NCBI RefSeq assembly: GCF_001831475.1
Contig: NZ_CP017688.1
Location: 1,550,001 to 1,614,000, forward strand
Direction: 5' to 3'
Source: Flavobacterium crassostreae
GTDB taxonomy: Bacteria > Bacteroidota > Bacteroidia > Flavobacteriales > Flavobacteriaceae
Length of the DNA: 64,000 nt
The stretch's first letter is position 1; each line of letters begins with the position of its first letter. Shown here in pieces: positions 36,988 through 44,448 of this stretch. The notes below the pieces were generated by a model. That model did no database searches. It had not been told where the DNA came from and saw nothing but the letters and a program-made list of their open reading frames with translations. The translations under genes were made by a program, and so were the position numbers.

Positions 36988-38505
36988 TTATTTTTTGAAT
37001 TCGTTACTTTGGTATGCGCCCAAATCTGGTGGGAGTGTTCTACTGCTGCCCAGAATATCTAACGGGATTAAATACGCCGGATTACCTTTTGCGTAAGCGC
37101 CAGAGGTGGCATCAATGTGGAGTTTGTTTTTGGTGGTGTTTAAAAAATTAGGATTTTGATTCAAAATAATACCAGTATAGTGGCTTGGATCTGTTTGAAA
37201 TTGGTATTGAGCTTGGGTGCTTTTGGGATTGAATTTTAATAAACAATGGTTAAATTGGTAGTTAAACGCTGCTGTTGGTTTTGAAGATAATTGCAACTCA
37301 TTGGTATTGTTGCCATAAATAATACAGTTGTTAAAGGTGGCTTTGGTTAGGTCTTTGGTGTCTGTGGCGGGGCTATCTTGGTGGTTGCTAATTGCCACGG
37401 CAAGGTGGGAGTTGTTGTTCCAGTTGTTGTTAAATGTGGCGTGTGTAAATTGATAATCTCCACCATAGTAACAAGATAAAGCGGCTATTCCGGCTCCGTT
37501 GATGGCTAAGTTTTGGGCCTCAATACGTGCTGTTTGTGCCAATATGCCATAATTGGCACAATTGTAAATTTGGCTGTTTTTGATACTTACGGTGGTTCCG
37601 TCGTTGTCCTGAATGCGTAGTCCGATGGTAGCATTTTTGATGGTAAGATGCGTAATGCTGTGGTTGGTGCTGCCTTTGGTTAACCAAATGGTGCCCCATT
37701 GACCAGGTAGGTTGGCGTATTCTGGCTCCAAGCGGTCTGCCTCAAAGATAACTTGATTTTCTAGGGCGTTGGTGGTGGAGGGGGTTCCGTTTATTTGTAG
37801 TGTAGCGTTTTCGGTAACTACTAATCCAGAATTGTTATGAAAATAAACCCGACTACCTGCATCGAACAAAACTGTTTTGCCTTTGGGTACTGCAGCATAC
37901 CCATAAATAACGTAGGCTTTTTGGTTGGTAAAATGCAGTTCGTTGCCGTTTATGGGGTCTTTGGGGTCTAAATAAAAACCGTTCAATTTTTGGCCGTCTA
38001 TCAAAGGTAGTGTTTCGGTGGTGCCATCAGCAAAACGCTGTGGATATAAAAAAAAGGCGTCTTTGACCAAGGTAACCAGCGGAATGGTTTGCAGGTTTTG
38101 TCCAGAATCAAATTCAATTTTGTCAGTATAGAGATAATCTGAGGCATTTGCATCGGTACTGCTTGCGGTAGTTTCAATAAAAATATAAAGACTGTCTTTG
38201 GCAAGTAGGGTTACGTTGGTAAACAATTTACCTTGATTGTCTTGCCTGCCATCTACAGTCATGCGGTATTTGGAGAGCAGGCCTCTTTCGAGCTTAATGC
38301 TCGGAATAGTAATGTCTTTTTTGGATCGGTTGTATACCTTTAATCGGTACGTGCTAGAGCCAATGTTCGAAAAAACCGTATCCAAATATATAATGTCTCT
38401 CGAAAAAGCTAGTTTTCCGTCACTAGCCACAGTATCAAAATCAGACCTGCAAGCAGCTGTGAGTAATAAGATAGTAATAAGAAACGGTAAAGTTACGTAG
38501 CGCAT
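36988..38505 (-). CDS. Lipoprotein with parallel beta-helix
   Basis: 505 aa. The lipoprotein signal is MRYVTLPFLITILLLTAAC with Cys19. The next residues RSDFDT resemble the flavobacterial surface-lipoprotein export signal, so it may be on the cell surface. Residues 25-200 are a beta domain. From about 220 to 470, repeated short strands with Asn/Gly turns (HSITHLTIKNATIGLRIQDN, IYNCANYGILAQTARI, FNNCIIYGNNTNELQL) mark a right-handed beta-helix like those binding or cutting polysaccharides. No catalytic motif is evident. Confidence 0.72.
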   Translation of the reverse strand: MRYVTLPFLITILLLTAACRSDFDTVASDGKLAFSRDIIYLDTVFSNIGSSTYRLKVYNRSKKDITIPSIKLERGLLSKYRMTVDGRQDNQGKLFTNVTLLAKDSLYIFIETTASSTDANASDYLYTDKIEFDSGQNLQTIPLVTLVKDAFFLYPQRFADGTTETLPLIDGQKLNGFYLDPKDPINGNELHFTNQKAYVIYGYAAVPKGKTVLFDAGSRVYFHNNSGLVVTENATLQINGTPSTTNALENQVIFEADRLEPEYANLPGQWGTIWLTKGSTNHSITHLTIKNATIGLRIQDNDGTTVSIKNSQIYNCANYGILAQTARIEAQNLAINGAGIAALSCYYGGDYQFTHATFNNNWNNNSHLAVAISNHQDSPATDTKDLTKATFNNCIIYGNNTNELQLSSKPTAAFNYQFNHCLLKFNPKSTQAQYQFQTDPSHYTGIILNQNPNFLNTTKNKLHIDATSGAYAKGNPAYLIPLDILGSSRTLPPDLGAYQSNEFKK

Positions 38506-38621
38506 GGTCTTTGTTTTTTTGTAAAAATAAGAAAAAACTAATTTGGTTGGATAATAAGCGGCCTATTTCCTGTTTAGTGTATTATCTTTTATTTATTTTT
38601 ACATTCTTAAGTATAAAAAAA

Positions 38622-39056
38622 ATGACTTTAGATAAAAATAAAATAGTAGCGTATTGCAATGCGTTTTCCAAAAACACCTTGATGGAAACATTAAACATTG
38701 AATATATAGATGCAGGAGAGGGGTTTTTGGTAGCCAAAATGCCTGTAAATCCATCGGTACACCAGCCCATGGGATTGTTGCACGGTGGCGCCTCGGTGGC
38801 ATTGGCCGAAAGTGTGGGTAGTGCGGCTTCTCATTTTTTTATTGATGCCAAAGAGCAAGAAGTTAGAGGTATCGAAATTTCGGCAAATCATTTAAAAAGC
38901 ATTCGCGAAGGAGTAGTTTATGCTACCGCCCGAATTGTTCATAAAGGAAAAACCTTGCACCTCTGGGAGATTAAAATAACCGACGAGGAGGACAACTTAA
39001 TTTCGTTGTGTAAATTAACCAATATGGTTTTGAACAAAACAAAACCGCAAGAGTAG
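38622..39056 (+). CDS. menI: Hotdog-fold thioesterase, probable DHNA-CoA hydrolase
   Basis: 144 aa from the ATG at 38622; the frame is open further upstream with no conserved sequence. Motifs of the PaaI/MenI hotdog family: HQPMGLLHGGASVALAESVGS (catalytic Glu in the long helix) and ISANHLKSIREG. The next gene encodes isochorismate synthase, so the likely substrate is 1,4-dihydroxy-2-naphthoyl-CoA in menaquinone synthesis. PaaI-type activity on phenylacetyl-CoA-like esters is the alternative. Confidence 0.78.
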   Translation: MTLDKNKIVAYCNAFSKNTLMETLNIEYIDAGEGFLVAKMPVNPSVHQPMGLLHGGASVALAESVGSAASHFFIDAKEQEVRGIEISANHLKSIREGVVYATARIVHKGKTLHLWEIKITDEEDNLISLCKLTNMVLNKTKPQE

Positions 39057-39092
39057 TTTTTTAGTAATAATGTAGGCTTAAAAAAAGTACAG

Positions 39093-40175
39093 ATGATTGA
39101 TTTTTTCATAAAAGTAAAACAACAAGAAGCGCAAAATTTACCTTTTGTTATTTATAAAAAACCAAACAAAGATAAATTGGTAGGCTACTTTCAAAAAAAC
39201 GACCATTTATTTTTTGCAGAAAGTCTAGAAGAAACCGGTTTTGTTTTTGCTCCTTTTGAAAACAATCAAATGCTCCTTCTGCCTAAAGAACAAACCGTTA
39301 AGGTAGAGTCTAAAATGAGTGTGGTCAAACTAAAAACAGCAGAGAATGCTGAGATACCTAAAAACAATACTGGCAAGGCTGCCTTTAAAGCCTTGGTGCA
39401 AAAAGCATTAGACAGTATTGCTGCCTCGGAGATGCGCAAGGTGGTGGTGTCTCGGAAAGAAGTAGTTTCGGTTCCGGATTTTGAGTTAGTTTCTGTTTTT
39501 ACAAAGTTGTTACAGAGCTATCCAACTGCTTTTTGCTATTGTTGGTACCATCCTAAAATAGGAATGTGGATAGGAGCCACACCAGAACATTTGTTGTTTG
39601 CCAAAAAAAAGCGATTCTATACCATGGCTCTTGCCGGAACACAAAAATTTGAAAACACCACCGAAGTGGTCTGGAACTCTAAAGAAAAAGACGAGCAACA
39701 ATTTGTTACAGACTTTATTATTGAAAACCTAAGCGAAATTACCACTGAAATTGCGGTATCTAGTCCATATACTTTGCAGGCAGGCAATTTGGTACACATA
39801 AAAACAGATATAGAAGGCATTGTTAATGCAAATTCTAATTTAAAACAAGTAGTATCCGTATTGCATCCCACCCCAGCAGTTTGCGGCTTACCTAAGGCTA
39901 TTGCACAAAAATTTTTGTTAGAAAACGAAAGTTATTCTAGAGAATACTATACTGGTTTTTTGGGAGAACTCAATAAAAGGGGTATTAAAAATGAAAAAGT
40001 ACAATCGGACTTGTATGTCAATTTGCGTTGCATGAAAATAGAAAAAGACATTCAATTAGGCACCACAAAAGCACATTTATACATGGGTTGTGGGATTACC
40101 AAAGATAGTGACCCTCAAAAAGAATGGAAAGAAAGCGTGAATAAATCCATGACTATGAAAAAAATACTGTTTTGA
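39093..40175 (+). CDS. menF: Isochorismate synthase
   Basis: 360-aa chorismate-binding enzyme. The C-terminal 250 residues carry the MST-family motifs: KVVVSRKEVV, WIGATPEHLL, LAGTQKF, HPTPAVCGLPKAIA, YYTGFLGEL and the end GCGITKDSDPQKEWKE. The N-terminus is short, as in Bacteroidetes MenF/EntC-like enzymes. Together with the preceding hotdog thioesterase it points to menaquinone rather than siderophore synthesis. Gap to the thioesterase gene is 36 bp. Confidence 0.87.
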   Translation: MIDFFIKVKQQEAQNLPFVIYKKPNKDKLVGYFQKNDHLFFAESLEETGFVFAPFENNQMLLLPKEQTVKVESKMSVVKLKTAENAEIPKNNTGKAAFKALVQKALDSIAASEMRKVVVSRKEVVSVPDFELVSVFTKLLQSYPTAFCYCWYHPKIGMWIGATPEHLLFAKKKRFYTMALAGTQKFENTTEVVWNSKEKDEQQFVTDFIIENLSEITTEIAVSSPYTLQAGNLVHIKTDIEGIVNANSNLKQVVSVLHPTPAVCGLPKAIAQKFLLENESYSREYYTGFLGELNKRGIKNEKVQSDLYVNLRCMKIEKDIQLGTTKAHLYMGCGITKDSDPQKEWKESVNKSMTMKKILF

Positions 40176-40208
40176 TGCATAGTAAAAATAAGAGATAAAT
40201 AAAACAAG

Positions 40209-40925
40209 ATGAAATTAGATATAGTAGCCTTTGGAGCACATCCAGATGACGTAGAATTGGGTTGTGCAGGAACTTTGCTTAAAGAAATGTCTTTAGGTAA
40301 AAAAGTAGGAATTATAGATTTGACCCGCGGTGAGTTAGGAACAAGAGGTTCTGCCGAAATTAGAGACCAAGAAGCCCATGCAGCAGCACAGATTTTGGGA
40401 GTTTCGGTGCGAGAAAATCTAAACATGCGAGATGGTTTTTTTGTGAATGACGAAAAACATCAGTTAGAGATAGTCAAAATAATCCGAAAATACCAGCCCG
40501 AAATAGTATTGTGTAACGCCATAGAAGACCGACACATAGACCATGGCAAAGGGAGTAAGTTAGTTTCGGATGCCTGTTTTTTGTCTGGATTGGTAAAAAT
40601 AGAAACCTTTTTAGAAGGACAAAAACAAGCTGCTTGGCGCCCAAAGGTGGTGTACCATTATATTCAGTGGAAAAATATAGAACCCGATTTTGTAGTAGAT
40701 ATTACGGGTTTTACAGACCAAAAAATCCAAGCCATACTTGCTTATGGATCTCAGTTTTATGATAAAAATTCTAAAGAACCAGAATCTCCAATTAGCTCCA
40801 AGAACTTTTTGGAAAGCCTTACCTATCGTTCTAGAGACCTAGGACGCTTAGTAGGGGTAGACCATGGCGAAGGATTTACAACCGAAAGGTATTTGGCAGT
40901 CAATAGTTTAGGGGATTTGGTGTAA
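40209..40925 (+). CDS. bshB1: Bacillithiol biosynthesis deacetylase BshB1
   Basis: 238-aa zinc deacetylase of the LmbE/PIG-L family that removes acetyl from GlcNAc-malate on the way to bacillithiol. The zinc motif is GAHPDDVELGCAG (His-Pro-Asp-Asp) with HIDHGKGS further on; LTRGELGTRG and RSRDLGRLVGVDHGEGF are BshB1-type. It follows menF by 33 bp and is probably cotranscribed with menI and menF, though the pathways differ. Confidence 0.92.
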   Translation: MKLDIVAFGAHPDDVELGCAGTLLKEMSLGKKVGIIDLTRGELGTRGSAEIRDQEAHAAAQILGVSVRENLNMRDGFFVNDEKHQLEIVKIIRKYQPEIVLCNAIEDRHIDHGKGSKLVSDACFLSGLVKIETFLEGQKQAAWRPKVVYHYIQWKNIEPDFVVDITGFTDQKIQAILAYGSQFYDKNSKEPESPISSKNFLESLTYRSRDLGRLVGVDHGEGFTTERYLAVNSLGDLV

Positions 40926-40953
40926 AAATGTTGTATTTTTTTTAAAAAAAAGT

Positions 40954-40983
40954 TTGCAAAAGTAAACTTTAGTTGTATCTTTG
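40954..40983 (+). promoter_or_regulatory. Bacteroidetes-type promoter of tRNA-His
   Basis: TTG at 40954-40956, 19-bp spacer, TATCTTTG at 40976-40983, ending 16 bp before the tRNA. This is a full match to the TTG-N17-23-TAnnTTTG consensus. Confidence 0.8.
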
Positions 40984-40999
40984 CCACCGCTAAGCAAAT

Positions 41000-41074
41000 G
41001 GTGGTTGTAGCTCAGTTGGTTAGAGCATCGGTTTGTGGTACCGAGGGTCGCGGGTTCGAGCCCCGTCTCCCACC
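41000..41074 (+). tRNA. tRNA-His (anticodon GTG) with acceptor-stem mismatches
   Basis: Cloverleaf read by hand: extra G-1 at 41000, acceptor 5' strand GTGGTTG (41001-41007), D arm GCTC/GAGC, anticodon arm TCGGT-TTGTGGT-ACCGA with GTG, variable GGGTC, T arm GCGGG-TTCGAGC-CCCGT, acceptor 3' strand CTCCCAC (41067-41073), discriminator C. G-1 opposite C73 is the His identity pair. Two adjacent acceptor pairs fail: T41005 with C41069 and T41006 with T41068. CCA is not encoded. Confidence 0.88.
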
Positions 41075-41084
41075 CAGAAAGTAA

Positions 41085-41116
41085 AAGCCTTGAAGAAATT
41101 CAAGGCTTTTTTTGTG
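41085..41116 (+). terminator. Terminator of tRNA-His
   Basis: AAAGCCTTGAA, loop GAAA, TTCAAGGCTTT followed by TTTT. Confidence 0.85.
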
Positions 41117-41196
41117 CCCTAAATTTTGGGTCTATAAGGTAGTTTAGGGATCAATCCCAAAACGGATCAATCCCAAAACCTGTGGAGCGACAAGAA

Positions 41197-42189
41197 TTAG
41201 GCATAAATATTAGTTAGCCTAAAAAGAAAGAATTCTACATTTCTAACACCTCTAAACTGAGATTTAAATGCTTTTATTTTTGCATTGAACGATTCAGCCG
41301 AAGCATTAGTACTTCTGTTATCAAAATAGTTTAATATGGTTTGATAATGATTCATTATCGATCTTGAGATTGTACCGAAAGACTTAAATCCTGATTGATT
41401 TACTTTTTCATGCCATTTAGCTAGTCTGGCAAAACCAATGATTTTATCGGTTGTGTTTTCAAAAATGTTCCGTAATCCTTGAGATAGATTGTAAGCTTCT
41501 TTTATGTCGGGATATAAATCAAACAACAATAATGCTCGTTGTAATTGATTCGCCGTCCATTTTGATTTATTCTTGTATAAGAAATACCTACTTCTAGCAA
41601 GTAACTGCTTAATAGTATCTCCATTAGTCAATACTTCAGGCTCAAACCTTTTCTTGTTTTTCTTCGCTTTTTCGATGGCTTCATTTTCCTGGTCAATGGC
41701 TTGCCAGCGGTATTTGATCCTGATTTCTTGTAAAGCCTCTAACGCTAATTTTTGCACATGGAATCTATCTGTGACACGAGTGGTATTAGGGAAACATTTT
41801 TTAGCAATCAATCCCATGTTTGCCGCCATGTCAAGAGTTATTTCGGTAACAGAATTTCGTAGTTTAAGCGGTATTTTTTCAATAACACTAATAACTGTTT
41901 CCGCTTTAGTTCCTGCAATCATAGCCACTATAGTTCCTTTCTTTCCCTTTCCAGCTTTGTTGGTCAAAATAGTATAGAGTTCGCCATTGGACAAGGAGGT
42001 TTCGTCAATTGATAAGCGTTTGCCTATGTTTTCTGGAAATATAAGCCATTGTTTTGCGTGTAGTTTTTGATCCCATATTTTGAAATCACTTAAGAAATCT
42101 TTGTATTGATGTTGTAGGTTTTTACCGCTAACGCCATAGAAAGAGGCGATAGCATTGCAATCATTTGGGCTGGAATCTATGGATCTCTT
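41197..42189 (-). CDS. ISAon1-family transposase, catalytic part (no ATG)
   Basis: DDE-type transposase. The frame is open from just after a TAA (42190-42192) to 41197, about 330 aa. It reads KRSIDSSPNDCNAIASFYGV, then PENIGKRLSIDETSLSNGEL (likely first Asp), TLDMAANMGLIAKKCFP (second Asp) and ASAESFNAKIKAFK (Glu). A start at TTG 41994 would cut off the first Asp motif. No ATG lies upstream; where relatives begin with Met-Asp, this copy has ATA. Expression would need a frame change from the N-terminal frame or an ATA start, or the copy is dead. Confidence 0.75.
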   Translation of the reverse strand, partial: KRSIDSSPNDCNAIASFYGVSGKNLQHQYKDFLSDFKIWDQKLHAKQWLIFPENIGKRLSIDETSLSNGELYTILTNKAGKGKKGTIVAMIAGTKAETVISVIEKIPLKLRNSVTEITLDMAANMGLIAKKCFPNTTRVTDRFHVQKLALEALQEIRIKYRWQAIDQENEAIEKAKKNKKRFEPEVLTNGDTIKQLLARSRYFLYKNKSKWTANQLQRALLLFDLYPDIKEAYNLSQGLRNIFENTTDKIIGFARLAKWHEKVNQSGFKSFGTISRSIMNHYQTILNYFDNRSTNASAESFNAKIKAFKSQFRGVRNVEFFLFRLTNIYA

Positions 42190-42526
42190 TTAAAAAAGAC
42201 GCAAACTCCTGTGTCACCCGAGTTCCGTCTGCTACTAAATTCCAATCTCTAAAAACTACTTTTCCAGTATCTTCATTCAGCCATCTTCTTCGAGTGATAT
42301 GAAGATATACCTGATGCCCACGAATAGGGAAATCCTGAACTGTTATTTCATCAAAGAATCCTTTTGAGCTCAATTTTGATTGTCGATGTTCTTTAGGAAT
42401 TGAATTAATCTCCTTTAAGTAAAGATGAAGTATCTCTTCCTCTTTTTTATAGGAAGTCAGTTCAAAGTAGTCTACTATGATTTCAGGAAGTAACAACTTG
42501 AGAAGGTCGACAAAAGAATCTTGCAT
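42161..42526 (-). CDS. ISAon1-family transposase N-terminal region protein
   Basis: 121 aa. Encodes the N-terminal partner typical of ISAon1-type elements, with FPIRGHQVYLHITRRRWLNED and DWNLVADGTRVTQEFASFLKEI. The ATG is at 42526. It overlaps the catalytic frame by 29 nt, with the run CTTTTTTAAAAGAG at the overlap as a possible slippage site. The catalytic frame is +1 (equivalent to -2) relative to this one. Confidence 0.78.
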   Translation of the reverse strand: MQDSFVDLLKLLLPEIIVDYFELTSYKKEEEILHLYLKEINSIPKEHRQSKLSSKGFFDEITVQDFPIRGHQVYLHITRRRWLNEDTGKVVFRDWNLVADGTRVTQEFASFLKEIHRFQPK

Positions 42527-42726
42527 TTGTATCTGATTTGGAAATACAAATATCTAAATTTTTATATTTCCCCACAACTTTTAGACTTGATCCCGGATCG
42601 GATCAAGCGCAAAAGTTGGGGACTATGCAAATAATTTAGTTAATTTAAACAGGAAGAAATCTACTTTTCGTGTATCAAGCGCAAAAGTTGGGGATTATCC
42701 AAAAACCTGAGATCAATCCCAAAACT

Positions 42727-42970
42727 GGAACTAGCGGCAAGATTGGAGACGCCATTTACTCCAAAACACCATTGTATAATTAATGCAAATTATTTATTAA
42801 GATATTTCAATTTTTTTTAGTGCTGGCATACGTAAGCCAACCCCTGATTTTAATGGGGTTTTAAGAGATTGTGTTAATAAGAGGTAATTTATTGTGAATT
42901 TTCTTGTTTTTTTTGTAAAAAATATATTTATAATTAAATTATTAATAGTTACATTCGCCAAAAAAACCGC
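42727..42970. other. Spacer between the IS and the beta-barrel genes
   Basis: 244 bp, AT-rich. It contains CCCCTGATTTTAATGGGGTTTT, a small hairpin (CCCC/GGGG) that may terminate transcription, at about 42841-42862. No gene seen. Confidence 0.4.
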
Positions 42971-43672
42971 ATGAAAGTAACGTTATACGTATTTATTTAT
43001 ACCTTTTTTTTTACTAGTTCGTTTTATGCTCAAAACCAAACCAATATTACTTATGGGTTAAAACTCGGGGGCTTGTATTCTGGTATCAGCAATCTACCCG
43101 AAAACATTAAGGGTAGAGATAATTCGTTGGATAATAGCACTATGGAAACCCAAGGAATTTACGGTATAGAAGGTGGTTTTTTTGTAAATTTTAAACTTCA
43201 CGATACGCGTGTAGCCATACAACCAGAAATTTTATTCCGACAATCTGGAGCCAAAGTTAGTTATCAAGATACCGTAGGAAAAGAGTTTGATCTGGGGTTT
43301 CATTATTCGTATATACAACTAGGTGCTTTGTATAAAGTATATCCTTACGAAGGCTTAAACTTAGGTTTTGGCGCTTTTTACGGAATCAATATTGCACCTA
43401 ATGCGATTAGCTATACCTCTAATCAATTTGGAGGAATGTATGATGTTGCTACCAGGCAATTTTATCAAGACGGCTTAGACGGTACGGATGATTTTTCTAC
43501 CTGTTTTGCCTTAGGTTATGAATTGCACCAGAGCATCCATTTTGATTTACGGTATTATCTAGGTGTGAAAGATATGGTAAAAAGCAATTCGGCTTCGTTT
43601 CAATTTATCGAAAATCAAAACAAAAGCACTGTTATTTGCTTTTCGGTAGGCTATAGTTTTCATCAATGGTAA
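42971..43672 (+). CDS. Outer-membrane beta-barrel protein 1
   Basis: 233 aa with a Sec signal peptide (MKVTLYVFIYTFFFTSSFYAQ). The mature protein is a PorT-like small outer-membrane barrel with alternating strands and repeated aromatic ends: GLKLGGLYSGISNLP, KVYPYEGLNLGFGAFYGINI and VICFSVGYSFHQW, ending in an aromatic residue. It is a paralogue of the next gene, from which it is separated by an overlap or very short gap. Both lead the T9SS/rhs island. Confidence 0.8.
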   Translation: MKVTLYVFIYTFFFTSSFYAQNQTNITYGLKLGGLYSGISNLPENIKGRDNSLDNSTMETQGIYGIEGGFFVNFKLHDTRVAIQPEILFRQSGAKVSYQDTVGKEFDLGFHYSYIQLGALYKVYPYEGLNLGFGAFYGINIAPNAISYTSNQFGGMYDVATRQFYQDGLDGTDDFSTCFALGYELHQSIHFDLRYYLGVKDMVKSNSASFQFIENQNKSTVICFSVGYSFHQW

Positions 43673-43686
43673 ATTTTATAAAAAAA

Positions 43687-44418
43687 ATGAAAAAAATTAT
43701 TTTACTTCTTCTTCTAATAAGCTCAAAAACAATTTTTGCTCAAGGAGACCGAGAGATTACCTATGGCCTTTTTGTAGGAGCAATACATTCCACCATGTCT
43801 AATCTTCCGGATGTAATTGTGCCAAAAGGGGTTTTTAAAGGCTATACTTTGGATACCAAAGGTAAATTTGGTACTACAGCTGGATTTAAGATTAATTGGA
43901 AATACCCTTATGCCAAAGTAAGTGTTCAAACAGAAGTTTTGTATTCCAACCAAGGGACGGATTTAAATTATAAAGATAACAAAGGACTTATATACAAAAC
44001 CAATTTTGGGTATAGTTATTTAAATTTTGGCGCACAGTTTAAATTTTATCCTTTCGAAGGGTTTTATATCGGTTTAGGCCCTTATGTAGGTTTTAGTCTC
44101 AATAGCGATAATATACACTATAGTTCCAATAGTGCGGTCGTTTTTGGCAATTCTGAAGCTAATTTTGAGCCAGATGCTACCGTAGAAAAGGTTTTAAAAG
44201 AGTCCTTAACGGCAAAGAACTTTTTTTATGGAACCTTTGCTACAGGCTACGAATTTAGTAACAATCTATCCATTGGAGCCAGGTATAATCTGGGGCTTAC
44301 AGATGGATTAACCACCGAAGAAAACGGGCATCGCTATAAGGAGAATGCTAATAAAATTAACAGCATATCTTTGGTAATAGGCTATAGCTTTAATTTTGAT
44401 GATTTAGGTAATTTTTAA
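43687..44418 (+). CDS. Outer-membrane beta-barrel protein 2 (paralogue)
   Basis: 243 aa from the ATG at 43687, chosen because the signal peptide MKKIILLLLLISSKTIFAQ begins there. The layout is the same as in the preceding protein: ITYGLFVGAIHSTMSNLP, KFYPFEGFYIGLGPYVGFSL and SLVIGYSFNF. The two are tandem duplicates that have diverged. Their position before a T9SS-sorted protein and a giant Rhs toxin suggests a surface or export role, by position only. Confidence 0.8.
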   Translation: MKKIILLLLLISSKTIFAQGDREITYGLFVGAIHSTMSNLPDVIVPKGVFKGYTLDTKGKFGTTAGFKINWKYPYAKVSVQTEVLYSNQGTDLNYKDNKGLIYKTNFGYSYLNFGAQFKFYPFEGFYIGLGPYVGFSLNSDNIHYSSNSAVVFGNSEANFEPDATVEKVLKESLTAKNFFYGTFATGYEFSNNLSIGARYNLGLTDGLTTEENGHRYKENANKINSISLVIGYSFNFDDLGNF

Positions 44419-44448
44419 TCCATACTATTCTTAACAACAGCTACTATT

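Larger units (their letters stand above)
41147..42726 (-). mobile_element. ISAon1-like insertion sequence with flanking repeats
   Basis: Two-frame transposase unit bordered by repeats. GATCAATCCCAAAAC occurs at 41149-41163, 41165-41179 and 42711-42725, all in one orientation. TCAAGCGCAAAAGTTGGGG occurs at 42603-42621 and 42675-42693, and an inverted relative (CCCCACAACTTTTAGACTTG) starts near 42570. The exact IS ends could not be fixed, because direct rather than inverted repeats dominate. Confidence 0.6.

Noticed and set aside
38511-38621. N-terminal extension of the hotdog thioesterase with a hydrophobic segment
   Set aside because: The extra 37 codons are not conserved in character and the thioesterase is cytosolic; the ATG at 38622 is better.
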